Source: Salinadaptatus halalkaliphilus
GTDB taxonomy: Archaea > Halobacteriota > Halobacteria > Halobacteriales > Natrialbaceae
Length of the DNA: 64,000 bases
Reading direction: 5' to 3'
Assembly: GCF_006543045.1 (NCBI RefSeq)
Contig: NZ_RBZW01000032.1
Location: 1-64,000, forward strand
Shown here: positions 34,302 through 42,101 of the stretch, one piece after another
How positions within the stretch are numbered: the first letter of the stretch is position 1
How the letters are laid out: each line of letters begins with the position of its first letter
Made by a program: the position numbers and the translations under genes
Notes under the pieces: generated by a model
The model's database searches: none
Seen by the model: only the letters and a program-made list of their open reading frames with translations
What the model was told of the DNA's origin: nothing

Positions 34302-35471
34302 CTACTGGTGCGTTCGATCGGGCGTTTTCAATTCGGTTACATCTCGGTAGAACCAGACGTATTCGAGAGCACCATGGTCGTCACGAACGGTGTTCGAGAA
34401 CTGATCGAGGACCGTCCCGTCGCAGAGGCGAACGTCGTGTCGGTGGGGCTCGTGTGGCCGTTCGTACTGCTTCTCGACGTTTCGAACGAAGCTCTCCGGG
34501 TCTTCGACGCGAGTTACCGCGTACTCCAGCGGGGTTTCGTCGCTTGTTCCCTGTATGACGCCGTCGGGAACGTCCCACAGGTCGGCGAACGTCTCGTTAG
34601 TGACGAGGATTTCTTTCTTCTCGTCGGTGACGAGGATGCCGTCGGGGCTGGTTTCGAAGAGGGACTCGATAAGCGACTCCCGGTAGTTGAGTTCTCGTTC
34701 GCGCCCCCCGTGGCGGGAGACATCGCGAACGATTGTGACTACGCCGTCCGCACCGTCACTGACACTCTGGCCGGTGGCGATCCCGGCAGAAACAGAGTTC
34801 CCCTCGGAGCTCCTCACGGCTCGTCGTTCTCGTTCGAGGGTCGGAGCACCCGTGCCTCGAGTCGATCGCCCGCCTTCCGCGAGTTCACCGCTGTACTGGA
34901 GAAATTCTGCAATCTCCCGGCCGTGAATCGCCGCTTCGTCCTCGAGTGCGAACAGTTCGACGGCCGCCGGATTAGCGTAGACACACTTCCCCTGAACGAT
35001 CCCGACGATCGCGTCGGGAGACACCGAGAGGATCGTTCCGGTACGCGACTCCGACTCCGTGGCTTCGTGGTGACTTCGGTCCTGTTCGACGGCGTTCCGT
35101 ATCCGCCGAGCGAGAACCCGATACTGGTCTGGTTCAGTTCCCTTTGGCATGTAATCCGTCACGCCGGCCCCGATCGCCTCACTCGCGATCCGTTCGGATC
35201 CGTGCCCGGTGAACAGGATGAAGGGAAAACGGGGTTGCTCCGATCGAATGATCCGAAGGAACTCGAGACCGTCCATCCGCGGCATATCGTAATCGCTGAC
35301 GATACAATCGAACGTCGTCTCCTCGATGAGCCGTAGCCCCGCTTGCGCACTCGTCGCGGTTGTCACCGACAGCCCCTCGACCGCTCGCTCGAGAGCCACA
35401 GCGGTGAGATCGACCATCGCTGTATCGTCGTCGACACAGAGGACGGAGATCGAGGGGGGGTCTGGAGTCAT
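34302..35471 (-). CDS. Receiver-PAS-PAS signalling protein without kinase core
   Basis: A 389-residue protein. The receiver domain has LCVDDDTAMV, phospho-acceptor Asp60 in CIVSDYDMPRMDG and the switch Thr/Lys in LFTGHG and YMPKGTEP. Two PAS domains follow (about 145-265 and 270-385, with SLFETSPDGILVTDEKKE). It ends right after the second PAS (VWFYRDVTELKTPDRTHQ), where related haloarchaeal proteins usually continue into HisKA/HATPase. I start at the ATG at 35471, since the family begins just before the SVLCVDDD strand. It probably acts as a phosphorelay or signal-integrating partner of the adjacent 7TM kinase. Confidence 0.83.
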   Translation of the reverse strand: MTPDPPSISVLCVDDDTAMVDLTAVALERAVEGLSVTTATSAQAGLRLIEETTFDCIVSDYDMPRMDGLEFLRIIRSEQPRFPFILFTGHGSERIASEAIGAGVTDYMPKGTEPDQYRVLARRIRNAVEQDRSHHEATESESRTGTILSVSPDAIVGIVQGKCVYANPAAVELFALEDEAAIHGREIAEFLQYSGELAEGGRSTRGTGAPTLERERRAVRSSEGNSVSAGIATGQSVSDGADGVVTIVRDVSRHGGRERELNYRESLIESLFETSPDGILVTDEKKEILVTNETFADLWDVPDGVIQGTSDETPLEYAVTRVEDPESFVRNVEKQYERPHEPHRHDVRLCDGTVLDQFSNTVRDDHGALEYVWFYRDVTELKTPDRTHQ

Positions 35472-35523
35472 TAGGTAACAGGGGCGCCCCGAAGTCAAAC
35501 AGCTGCTGGTCGTTCACACGGAA

Positions 35524-35544
35524 ATACGGGGTTTCCGACCGTAT
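35524..35544. promoter_or_regulatory. Short inverted repeat upstream of the receiver-PAS gene
   Basis: ATACGG (35524-35529) and CCGTAT (35539-35544) flank nine bases. A second inverted pair, CGGAAA and TTTCCG, overlaps it (about 35518-35537). It lies 53-73 nt ahead of the minus-strand start at 35471, a sensible operator position. The ATACGG/CCGTAT ends match those of the 81-82-bp palindromic family, so a mini-derivative is another reading. Confidence 0.3.
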
Positions 35545-35578
35545 ATCTCTGAATACCGAACTGTTTCGGTTCGTTCGA

Positions 35579-35612
35579 CTCGGACTGATGCAATGTACTG
35601 TATCAGTCCGAG
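35579..35612 (-). terminator. 11-bp perfect hairpin across the GT2 stop codon
   Basis: CTCGGACTGAT (35579-35589) and ATCAGTCCGAG (35602-35612) form a perfect 11-bp stem around 12 nt. The TGA stop of the GT2 gene (35603-35605) lies inside the stem. No clear T-run follows on the minus strand, so an mRNA 3'-end stabiliser is as likely as a terminator. Confidence 0.4.
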
Positions 35613-37171
35613 GTGGCGTCCGAGACCGGAGCCGTCTCCGACTCCGTCGGTTGGGTCTGCTCGACCCGTTTCGCGCTCGTCCAGACGAGATCGTGGTCGG
35701 TCAGGACATCAATCAGGCACTTGACATTGAGCGCGTCGTGGTACTGCTTGTAGCCGACGACCAGCAGCGGTGCGTAGACGAGCAGCCGCCAGTCCTCGCC
35801 CTCGATCTGAATCCCCAGGGCGGCGATCAGGAAGACGATGCTCGTAAAGAAGACGAACACCGCGAGCACGGTGAGCAGGTGGCCCGCGAGGACGAGCCAG
35901 CCGATGTACGCGAGAACTACGAAGCTCGCGAACGGGAGGAAGAACATCTCGACCAGCCGGAACGGCAGCGCGATCCGGTTCAGGTAGCCGTAGGACGGAT
36001 CGGTGACGATCGGCCAGTGTTTGAGGATGGTCATGTAGTTGCCACGGTACCAGCGCAGCCGCTGGTGGTAGAGGTCGCTCCAGGTCGCAGGCGCTTCCGT
36101 GTAGACCCGTGCGTCACTAACCGAAACCCGGTAGCCGGCGCGCAGGACTTTCATCGTGACGTCGAAATCCTCCGTCAGCGTGTCGGGATCGTACGCGAAC
36201 ACCTCGGTCAGCACCTCCCGGCGGTAGGCACCCAGGCAGCCGGGGACGACCATCACGATTCCGAAGTAATCGAGCGCCCGACGGTAGATGTTCACGCCGA
36301 TCGTGTACTCGAGTTGCTGACACCGCGTCACGAGCGAATTGCGGTTCCAGATGGTGACGTTGCTCGCGACGGCGCCGATCGTTTCGTCGGCATCGAACGG
36401 CGCGACGATGTACTTCAGCGCGTCGCGGTCGACGATGCTGTCCGCGTCGACGGTGATGATCACGTCGCCGTCCGCGAACAACAGGCCGTAGTTCAGCGCG
36501 GAGTACTTGCCACCGTTGGCCTTGGTGACGACGGAGACCCGCTCGAACGCCGCGGCGTACGCGCTCGCCTCGGCGAACGTCTCGTCGGTGCTGCCGTCAT
36601 CGATCGCGACGATCTCGACCGAGTCGGTCGGGTAGTCGGCGTCGAGGAGCGCCTGAATCGTCCGACCGACGTAGCCTTCCTCGTTGTAGGCGGGGATCAA
36701 GACGGTAAGACTCGGGTACGGCGGCTCGGGCTCGTACTTCGAGCGGCCGATCTGATCGTGGAAGAACGCGATGAACGCGATGAACCAGTAGTAGATGAAG
36801 ATCAACACGACGGCGCCCAGGTGAACCAGCGCGATCGGCGACGGCACGAGCCAGCCCAGAGCGATGATGACGACGACGTAGCCGACCACGCCGACCGCCA
36901 GCGCTCGTGCACCGAACAGGCCACCGTACTGTGGTGCACGCTCGACGACGTAGTACGACCAGCCGAGATAGATGGCCAACAGCCCACCCAGAAGCCCGAC
37001 CGCGTAGCGCGTCCCGGCGGGCATGATGTCGACGAGCAGCCCGAACGGCACCAGCGCCGAGAGGAACAGGGCGACCGATCGCCACTTGACGGCCCAAACC
37101 CCGCGCCACACCGTCTGCCAGATCCCGACCGCGACCGAAACCGTGACCGAAACCGACTCGCCGACGCTCAT
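35603..37171 (-). CDS. Processive GT2 polysaccharide synthase (BcsA/PgaC-like)
   Basis: A 522-residue membrane glycosyltransferase. There are about four N-terminal helices, a cytosolic GT2 domain, and about four C-terminal helices (for example FASFVVLAYIGWLVLAGHLL). All four motifs of processive family 2 synthases are visible: DDGSTDET, VDADSIV, TEDFDV (catalytic base) and QRLRW. These enzymes polymerise UDP-sugars (often UDP-GlcNAc) and extrude the chain. No PilZ domain is present, so control is not by c-di-GMP binding to a fused domain. The start overlaps the deacetylase gene by 4 nt. Together they look like an archaeal PgaC/PgaB pair; the polymer is inferred. Confidence 0.9.
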   Translation of the reverse strand: MSVGESVSVTVSVAVGIWQTVWRGVWAVKWRSVALFLSALVPFGLLVDIMPAGTRYAVGLLGGLLAIYLGWSYYVVERAPQYGGLFGARALAVGVVGYVVVIIALGWLVPSPIALVHLGAVVLIFIYYWFIAFIAFFHDQIGRSKYEPEPPYPSLTVLIPAYNEEGYVGRTIQALLDADYPTDSVEIVAIDDGSTDETFAEASAYAAAFERVSVVTKANGGKYSALNYGLLFADGDVIITVDADSIVDRDALKYIVAPFDADETIGAVASNVTIWNRNSLVTRCQQLEYTIGVNIYRRALDYFGIVMVVPGCLGAYRREVLTEVFAYDPDTLTEDFDVTMKVLRAGYRVSVSDARVYTEAPATWSDLYHQRLRWYRGNYMTILKHWPIVTDPSYGYLNRIALPFRLVEMFFLPFASFVVLAYIGWLVLAGHLLTVLAVFVFFTSIVFLIAALGIQIEGEDWRLLVYAPLLVVGYKQYHDALNVKCLIDVLTDHDLVWTSAKRVEQTQPTESETAPVSDATSD

Positions 37172-38466
37172 CGCGTTACCTCGGCAATCGGCTCGAGGAC
37201 GCGCCAGCCGTCGTCGGTCTCCTCGATCGCGCCGGTCTCGAGACCGACCGAGAGCTGTTCGACCGTCACGAAGGCGACGTCACCCTCGTCGTTCATATGC
37301 TGGATCAGCGACTCGAGCTGGTCGAGTCGCTCCTCGGTCGTGAAGTACTGGTAGTGGAGCATGACCACGTGAATATCGCCCTCGGCGTGGGCATCGTCGA
37401 ACGAGTCGGTGAGCGTCTCGAAGTCGTGAAAGGGGACATCCTCCTCGTCAGCGTCCGACTCGCCGTACGCGCTCCAGTCCTCGAACGCTTGTGTCTCTGG
37501 GACGTGGGTGAGACCCCCAGCCTCGAAGACCGTCGAGTTCGGGCTGTCGTAGTACTGGTCGGTGAACCACTGGCCGCCGGAGACGGTCGTGTAGTTCGCC
37601 TCGTCGAGGGCCTCGACCGTCGTCGCGTCGTACGTGTTCATCGGCGGGATGAACGTCGAAGACGGCGACTCGACGCAGTCGGCCAGCAGCGCCTCGCCGT
37701 CGGCCAGTCGCTCGCGTTGTTCCTCGCGGGAGAGGTCGCCGAACTCGCTCCCGTCGTAGAAATCGGTCTCCTGTTCGTGCGTGTAGCCGTGGAGGGCCAT
37801 CTCGAACTGGCCAGGCGCGTCAGCCTCGAGCGATCGCAGGTACGAACAGAGTTCCGGGTCGTCGGATAGTGGTGTCTCACCGGCCGTGTCGGGGATGATT
37901 CCGAGCGTGACCGGCACCGCCTCGTCGAGGAACACTTGGTTCACCGCGCGCAGTTCCTCCTGGTTGTACCACGGCTGGATGTCGTCGTTTCTGAAGACGA
38001 CGATCGAGTCGTACTCCTCCCACGAGGTGTCGACCTCGCCGGGCCCGACCGATTCGCCGTCGATCATGGGCGTCACCGACACCGCACCGGCGATTCCAGC
38101 GACAAGCACCATCACGACGAGTGCGGTGCTGAAGAACTGTCGCGCGCGCCGGGATTCCGGGACGAATCGCGCGGGGACCCAGTTCAGGTTGTCTTCCGGC
38201 GTCGGCAGTGTCGGAAACGTAACCGACGGCAACGGGCCGGTCGACTCGGCCTCGGCCCATGCCAACCGGTGACCGCAGTCGAGACAGCGGTCGATCGTCT
38301 GGAGCGGTGAGAGCTCCTCGTCGACCGCCGACCGACCGCACTTCTCGCAGCCGTCGGAAACAGCCTCGAGCGAGGCGACGTGCCCGCACTCGTGTTCGAC
38401 GATGCGTTCGTCGACGAACGACTGGGACCCGCAGTGCGGACAGGGGACCGGGTGTGGCTCGGTCAT
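37168..38466 (-). CDS. Membrane polysaccharide deacetylase with N-terminal zinc knuckles
   Basis: A 432-residue protein. The N-terminus holds CxxC pairs (CPHCGSQ at 9-12, CEKCG about 39-42, CLDCGH about 57-60) with HECGH between, so likely zinc ribbons. One transmembrane helix follows (about 112-130, FFSTALVVMVLVAGIAGAV). The NodB-like deacetylase has metal-binding FRNDDIQP, HGYTH and a FIPPMNTYD motif. Chitin/poly-GlcNAc deacetylases of this fold remove acetyl groups from the nascent polymer outside the cell. Zinc knuckles on the inner face of a deacetylase are unusual. It is first in the operon with the GT2 synthase and divergent from the HxlR-receiver gene. Confidence 0.88.
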   Translation of the reverse strand: MTEPHPVPCPHCGSQSFVDERIVEHECGHVASLEAVSDGCEKCGRSAVDEELSPLQTIDRCLDCGHRLAWAEAESTGPLPSVTFPTLPTPEDNLNWVPARFVPESRRARQFFSTALVVMVLVAGIAGAVSVTPMIDGESVGPGEVDTSWEEYDSIVVFRNDDIQPWYNQEELRAVNQVFLDEAVPVTLGIIPDTAGETPLSDDPELCSYLRSLEADAPGQFEMALHGYTHEQETDFYDGSEFGDLSREEQRERLADGEALLADCVESPSSTFIPPMNTYDATTVEALDEANYTTVSGGQWFTDQYYDSPNSTVFEAGGLTHVPETQAFEDWSAYGESDADEEDVPFHDFETLTDSFDDAHAEGDIHVVMLHYQYFTTEERLDQLESLIQHMNDEGDVAFVTVEQLSVGLETGAIEETDDGWRVLEPIAEVTR

Positions 38467-38480
38467 TACCGAGTAGAGGA

Positions 38481-38500
38481 CCAGTGACTACCAATACTGG
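38481..38500. promoter_or_regulatory. Inverted repeat in the divergent deacetylase/HxlR-receiver promoter
   Basis: CCAGT (38481-38485) and ACTGG (38496-38500) are separated by ten bases, so their centres lie about 15 bp apart, a loose fit for a dimeric winged-helix regulator. The 159-bp spacer also has a TTTATC box at 38575-38580, about 46-51 nt before the plus-strand ATG at 38626. The HxlR-receiver protein is the obvious candidate to bind here. This is inference. Confidence 0.3.
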
Positions 38501-38625
38501 CAGCGAGCTGAGAGTAACCGGGCGGGGGTACCTCGAGGTTACCGTCGGTAGGAGAGCCGTCCGAACGTCCCGTTTATCCTCGTGGCCATGCTAGAAACAG
38601 TGGTCACGAGAGACGACAGGCCACC

Positions 38626-39516
38626 ATGACAGAGACACCGAATCCGGCACAGTCGATCGCGGGCTCGATCCTCGGCACCAAGTGGAAACCACGGTTGATC
38701 GTCGCGCTCGCGCCAGAGAGGCGGCTGGGATTCGGCGAGTGTAAACGCGAACTCGAGGGGATTTCGAACAAGGTGCTCTCGAACAACCTCGAGGAGTTGC
38801 GAGAATACGGCGTGGTTTCGCGGGACGTCCTCCAGGAACAGCCCCGTCGCGTCGAGTACGAACTCACCGCTGCCGGTCGAGAACTGTACACGATCCTCGA
38901 GTCGATGGCTGACTGGGACGCGACCTACGTCGTCGGAACCGGCGCGCCGACGGTGTTGCTGGCCGACGACCAGCAGCAACTCCTCGAAATCTACTCGGTG
39001 TGGCTCGCGGCCGACTACGATGTCGTGACGGCCGCGGACGGCCGCGAGGCGCTGGCCCTGCTCAACGAGTCGATCGATGTCGCGATCCTCGATCGGGCGA
39101 TGCCGGACCTGTCCGGCGAGGAGGTCCTGACGGCCGTCGCGGACGCCGGCCAGCAAACGCCGATCGCAATACTCACGGCGAAACAGGTGTCACCGAACGA
39201 TGTCTCGGTGCCGGCCGATCGGCTGTTGCGAAAGCCGATCACGAAGGACGAACTGATCGACGTGATCGCGGAACTGAACCGACTGCCGACCATCGCGCCG
39301 GTCGCCCGCGAGGTTGAGGCGCGCGCTCATCGGCTCGCGTTCGTCGAGACGCACCTCGGTTCGGCCGTCAAATCGACCGAGCCGTACCGACGGGCCAGGA
39401 AAGAACTGAACGATATCGAGACCGAGCGGGCGGCGGCGACGGCGGCTCGAGAGCCGTGGCGAGGGCTCCTCGAGCGGGAAGACGAGACAGCGTCGACGAC
39501 GGACGACCGGAGATAG
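38626..39516 (+). CDS. HxlR winged-helix regulator fused to a receiver and HalX-like domain
   Basis: A 296-residue fusion. Residues 1-100 are an HxlR DNA-binding domain (ILGTKWKPRLIVAL, LEGISNKVLSNNLEELREYG, VEYELTAAGREL). Residues 108-215 are a receiver with LLADDQQ, phospho-acceptor Asp156 in AILDRAMPDLSGEE and the conserved Lys in LLRKPIT. Residues about 225-275 (AHRLAFVETHLGSAVKSTEPY) resemble the HalX domain that follows receivers in haloarchaea. The order DNA-binding domain first, receiver second is uncommon. It is divergent from the deacetylase-GT2 operon and probably regulates it. It is followed after 59 bp by a second receiver protein. Confidence 0.85.
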   Translation: MTETPNPAQSIAGSILGTKWKPRLIVALAPERRLGFGECKRELEGISNKVLSNNLEELREYGVVSRDVLQEQPRRVEYELTAAGRELYTILESMADWDATYVVGTGAPTVLLADDQQQLLEIYSVWLAADYDVVTAADGREALALLNESIDVAILDRAMPDLSGEEVLTAVADAGQQTPIAILTAKQVSPNDVSVPADRLLRKPITKDELIDVIAELNRLPTIAPVAREVEARAHRLAFVETHLGSAVKSTEPYRRARKELNDIETERAAATAAREPWRGLLEREDETASTTDDRR

Positions 39517-39575
39517 CGGCCACCGGTGTCGAAACGGGGCCAAGCTGTTTTGCGACTCCACGTGGTGGGGATGCT

Positions 39576-40709
39576 ATGACGACGGGAGCGGCCGACGAAA
39601 AACGGTTATTACTCGTCGAGGACGACGAGTTGCAGGCGCGGCTGTACCGAACGATGCTCCACCAGCAGACCGACAACTGGAGTGAGCACTCGACCAACGA
39701 TTCGGACGAGCAACCGGCCACCGTCGAGACGGCCGATACGCTCGAAGGCGGATTAAGTGCCCTCGAGGATGCGTCTGAGCCGTTCGCCGCTGTCTTGCTC
39801 GATTTGAACCTGCCGGACTCGGCCGGACTCGAAACGCTGAACGCGGTACTCGAGGTCGTCGAGGAGACGCCGGTCGTCGTGCTGACCGGCATTAGCGGTG
39901 CCACGGTTGGCCGGGAAGCGGTCGAGCGCGGGGCACAGGACTACCTGATGAAAGAGCACGTCACGCCACGGCTGCTGTCACAGACCGTTACCTACGCCAT
40001 CGAACGGCGCAGGCGGACCGGCGAACTCGATCGCCAGCGCCGGGAGCTCGCGGTGTTACACTGGCTGGTTCGTCAGGAGATCAGGGACGACGCGACCATC
40101 GTTCTCGGGTGGGCGTCGGAGCTCGAACCGTCGGGATCCGACGAGATTCGAACCGTCTCGCGAATCGTCGAGGCGGCCGAACGGATCGTCGAACTCACCG
40201 AGTTCGTCGGTGCGACGGTACAGGCCCTCGAGGCGTCACAGTCGGCGCTCACGTCGGTGGATCTCGGTTCCGTTCTCGAGGAAGAGATCGAGCGACTCGA
40301 GCGACGGTACGACGGCTGCAAGGTCACGCTCGATCGGCCGGCCGGTGCGATTCCGACGCTGGCCGATCGGTTCCTCAATATCTTGGTCCGGGCCCTACTG
40401 ACCAGTGCGGTCGATTCGGACGACAAATCGGACGGCGAGGTGACAGTCTCGGTTCGGTGCGACCGCGGCGCGGATCGGCCCGTCGAACTGGCGGTGTTCG
40501 ATACCGATGCCGAACGTCAACCGGCGAGCCGTGATCGGGTGGCCGACCGCGACCACACCGCGAACGGATCCGATTCAGATGTCGGAGACTACCTCATTCG
40601 AACGTTCGTCGACCGCTACGACGGCCGTCTGGAGATCGAAGCGGGGACGAACGAGGGGTCGGGAGCCACCGTTCGCCTGTCCCTCGAAACCCCGACGGAA
40701 GCCGAGTGA
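39576..40709 (+). CDS. Receiver plus degenerate histidine-kinase-like protein
   Basis: A 377-residue protein. The receiver (8-130) is intact: LLLVEDDELQ, Asp76 in AVLLDLNLPDSAG and a Lys in YLMKEHV. The next helical region, LAVLHWLVRQEIRDDATIVL, aligns with HisKA but has Gln where the phospho-acceptor His is expected (usual pattern LRHDIRND). The C-terminal part resembles HATPase_c at its end (GDYLIRTFVDRYDGRLEIEA, then GSGATVRLSL), yet has no N-box Asn or clear DxGxG. It is probably a pseudokinase that binds a partner. I start at the ATG at 39576 with GGTGGGG upstream. It ends with zero spacing to the convergent GT2 gene. Confidence 0.75.
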   Translation: MTTGAADEKRLLLVEDDELQARLYRTMLHQQTDNWSEHSTNDSDEQPATVETADTLEGGLSALEDASEPFAAVLLDLNLPDSAGLETLNAVLEVVEETPVVVLTGISGATVGREAVERGAQDYLMKEHVTPRLLSQTVTYAIERRRRTGELDRQRRELAVLHWLVRQEIRDDATIVLGWASELEPSGSDEIRTVSRIVEAAERIVELTEFVGATVQALEASQSALTSVDLGSVLEEEIERLERRYDGCKVTLDRPAGAIPTLADRFLNILVRALLTSAVDSDDKSDGEVTVSVRCDRGADRPVELAVFDTDAERQPASRDRVADRDHTANGSDSDVGDYLIRTFVDRYDGRLEIEAGTNEGSGATVRLSLETPTEAE

Positions 40710-42101
40710 TCAGTCGAACCCGGACCGAACCATCTCGCCCCACTCCGCGTTTCCACGGACGTATCGAACGAGCGCGAGCCACGAGATCGCGGACTTCCAC
40801 TGTCGGTACGGGAAGTGCTCGAGCATCGCGTACCCGAGCAACAGAGCGATGTCTCTTGGCGTTCGGTACCGCTGGAAGCTGAGCACCTCGTTGAGAACGC
40901 TCAGCCAGGAGAGGAGGGTTCCGATCCCGATCGCGATCGACAGAAAGAGGAGGAAAAACGGGACGTTCAAGACGCCTAGGAGGAACGCGACCGGAACGAT
41001 GACGTAGCCGAGTCCCTCGATGAGCGGCCCGATCGCTTCGACCAGCAGGAAAAACGGGAGCGCAAACAGGCCGATCGCGCCGTACTTCCGGCGACCAACC
41101 ATCGACCGGTGGATCCACAGCGTCTCGAGCAGGCCCTGGAACCAGCGCATCCGCTGGCGACCGAGCACGTTCCGTCTCGACGGTACCTCGGTCCAGACGA
41201 CGGGGTAAGGGACGAACTCTACTTGGTAGTCGGTGCCGGCGAAGTGGCGGTGCAGTCGCACGACGAGTTCCATGTCTTCGGTGATCGTCTCCGTCGAGTA
41301 GCCACCCACTTCTCGGACGGCGCTCGTTCGAAACAGACCGAACGCACCGGAGATGATGAGGAGGCTTCCGAGACCGCTCAGTCCGACGCGGCCCGAGAGA
41401 AACGCTCGGAGATACTCGACGACCTGAATGTTGGCCAACCGACTTCCTGAAAGACCGACGTCGGTGACGATACCGCGGGACGTCGAACAGCCGTTGACGA
41501 CGCGGACGGCTCCGCCCGTCGCGACCGTCTGTGTCGGCCGTCTGAGGAACGGCTCTGCGACCTCGAGAAGCGCAGTTCGCTCGACCATGCTGTCGGCGTC
41601 GATGGCACAGAACAGCGGCTGATCAGTGAAGAACACGCCCGCGTTGAGCGCGTCCGCCTTCCCGCCGTTGTCCTTGTCGATCACGACGAGGTTCCGCTCG
41701 GACGACTGATAGATGTCGTGAACCGACTCGCAGGGGAGATCGTACGGAACGGGGGCGTCGATCCGATCGAGATCGAAACCGTCCCTGATCGTATCGAGCG
41801 TCCCGTCGGTGGAGCCGTCGTTGACGACGACCACTTCGACCTGGGGGTACTCGAGGTTGAGTAGTGAGCGGACGGAGTCGACGATGACGGCCTCCTCGTT
41901 GTACGCCGGAACCACGACGGCGATCCCGGGCAGGAACGGCGATCGATACGGGTCGTACGTCGGCTTGAACAGCCAGTCGCGGACGTTCCATCGGAGGACG
42001 ACAAACGAGACGAGGTGGATGAAGAGGTAGCTCCCGTTGACCAGCAGGAAGTAGGCCACGAAAAAGACGCTGATCGGCCACAGCAGGCTACTCAGACCCA
42101 T
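40710..42101 (-). CDS. Second processive GT2 glycosyltransferase
   Basis: A 463-residue membrane glycosyltransferase. It has one or two N-terminal helices (LWPISVFFVAYFLLVNGSYL), a GT2 core and about three C-terminal helices. Motifs: VVVPAYNEEAVI, NDGSTDGT, CAIDADSMV, ETITEDMELVV and QRMRWFQG. It is of the biofilm PgaC/hyaluronan-synthase type. I start at the ATG at 42101; the frame upstream runs antisense-like through the HEAT gene. It overlaps the HEAT-repeat gene by 10 nt, and its stop abuts the stop of the receiver-pseudokinase gene. GT2 and HEAT proteins probably act as one membrane complex; this is inferred. Confidence 0.88.
   Translation of the reverse strand: MGLSSLLWPISVFFVAYFLLVNGSYLFIHLVSFVVLRWNVRDWLFKPTYDPYRSPFLPGIAVVVPAYNEEAVIVDSVRSLLNLEYPQVEVVVVNDGSTDGTLDTIRDGFDLDRIDAPVPYDLPCESVHDIYQSSERNLVVIDKDNGGKADALNAGVFFTDQPLFCAIDADSMVERTALLEVAEPFLRRPTQTVATGGAVRVVNGCSTSRGIVTDVGLSGSRLANIQVVEYLRAFLSGRVGLSGLGSLLIISGAFGLFRTSAVREVGGYSTETITEDMELVVRLHRHFAGTDYQVEFVPYPVVWTEVPSRRNVLGRQRMRWFQGLLETLWIHRSMVGRRKYGAIGLFALPFFLLVEAIGPLIEGLGYVIVPVAFLLGVLNVPFFLLFLSIAIGIGTLLSWLSVLNEVLSFQRYRTPRDIALLLGYAMLEHFPYRQWKSAISWLALVRYVRGNAEWGEMVRSGFD

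Noticed and set aside
35588-37354. Very long plus-strand open frame opposite the GT2 gene
   Set aside because: Its translation is Arg/Asp/Gln-rich without recognisable domains, while the minus strand has a complete GT2 with all motifs. GC-rich coding DNA often leaves the complementary strand open.
38588-38629. Possible 13-codon upstream frame overlapping the HxlR-receiver start
   Set aside because: The likely transcription start, from the TTTATC box at 38575-38580, lies after its ATG, so it would not be in the mRNA.
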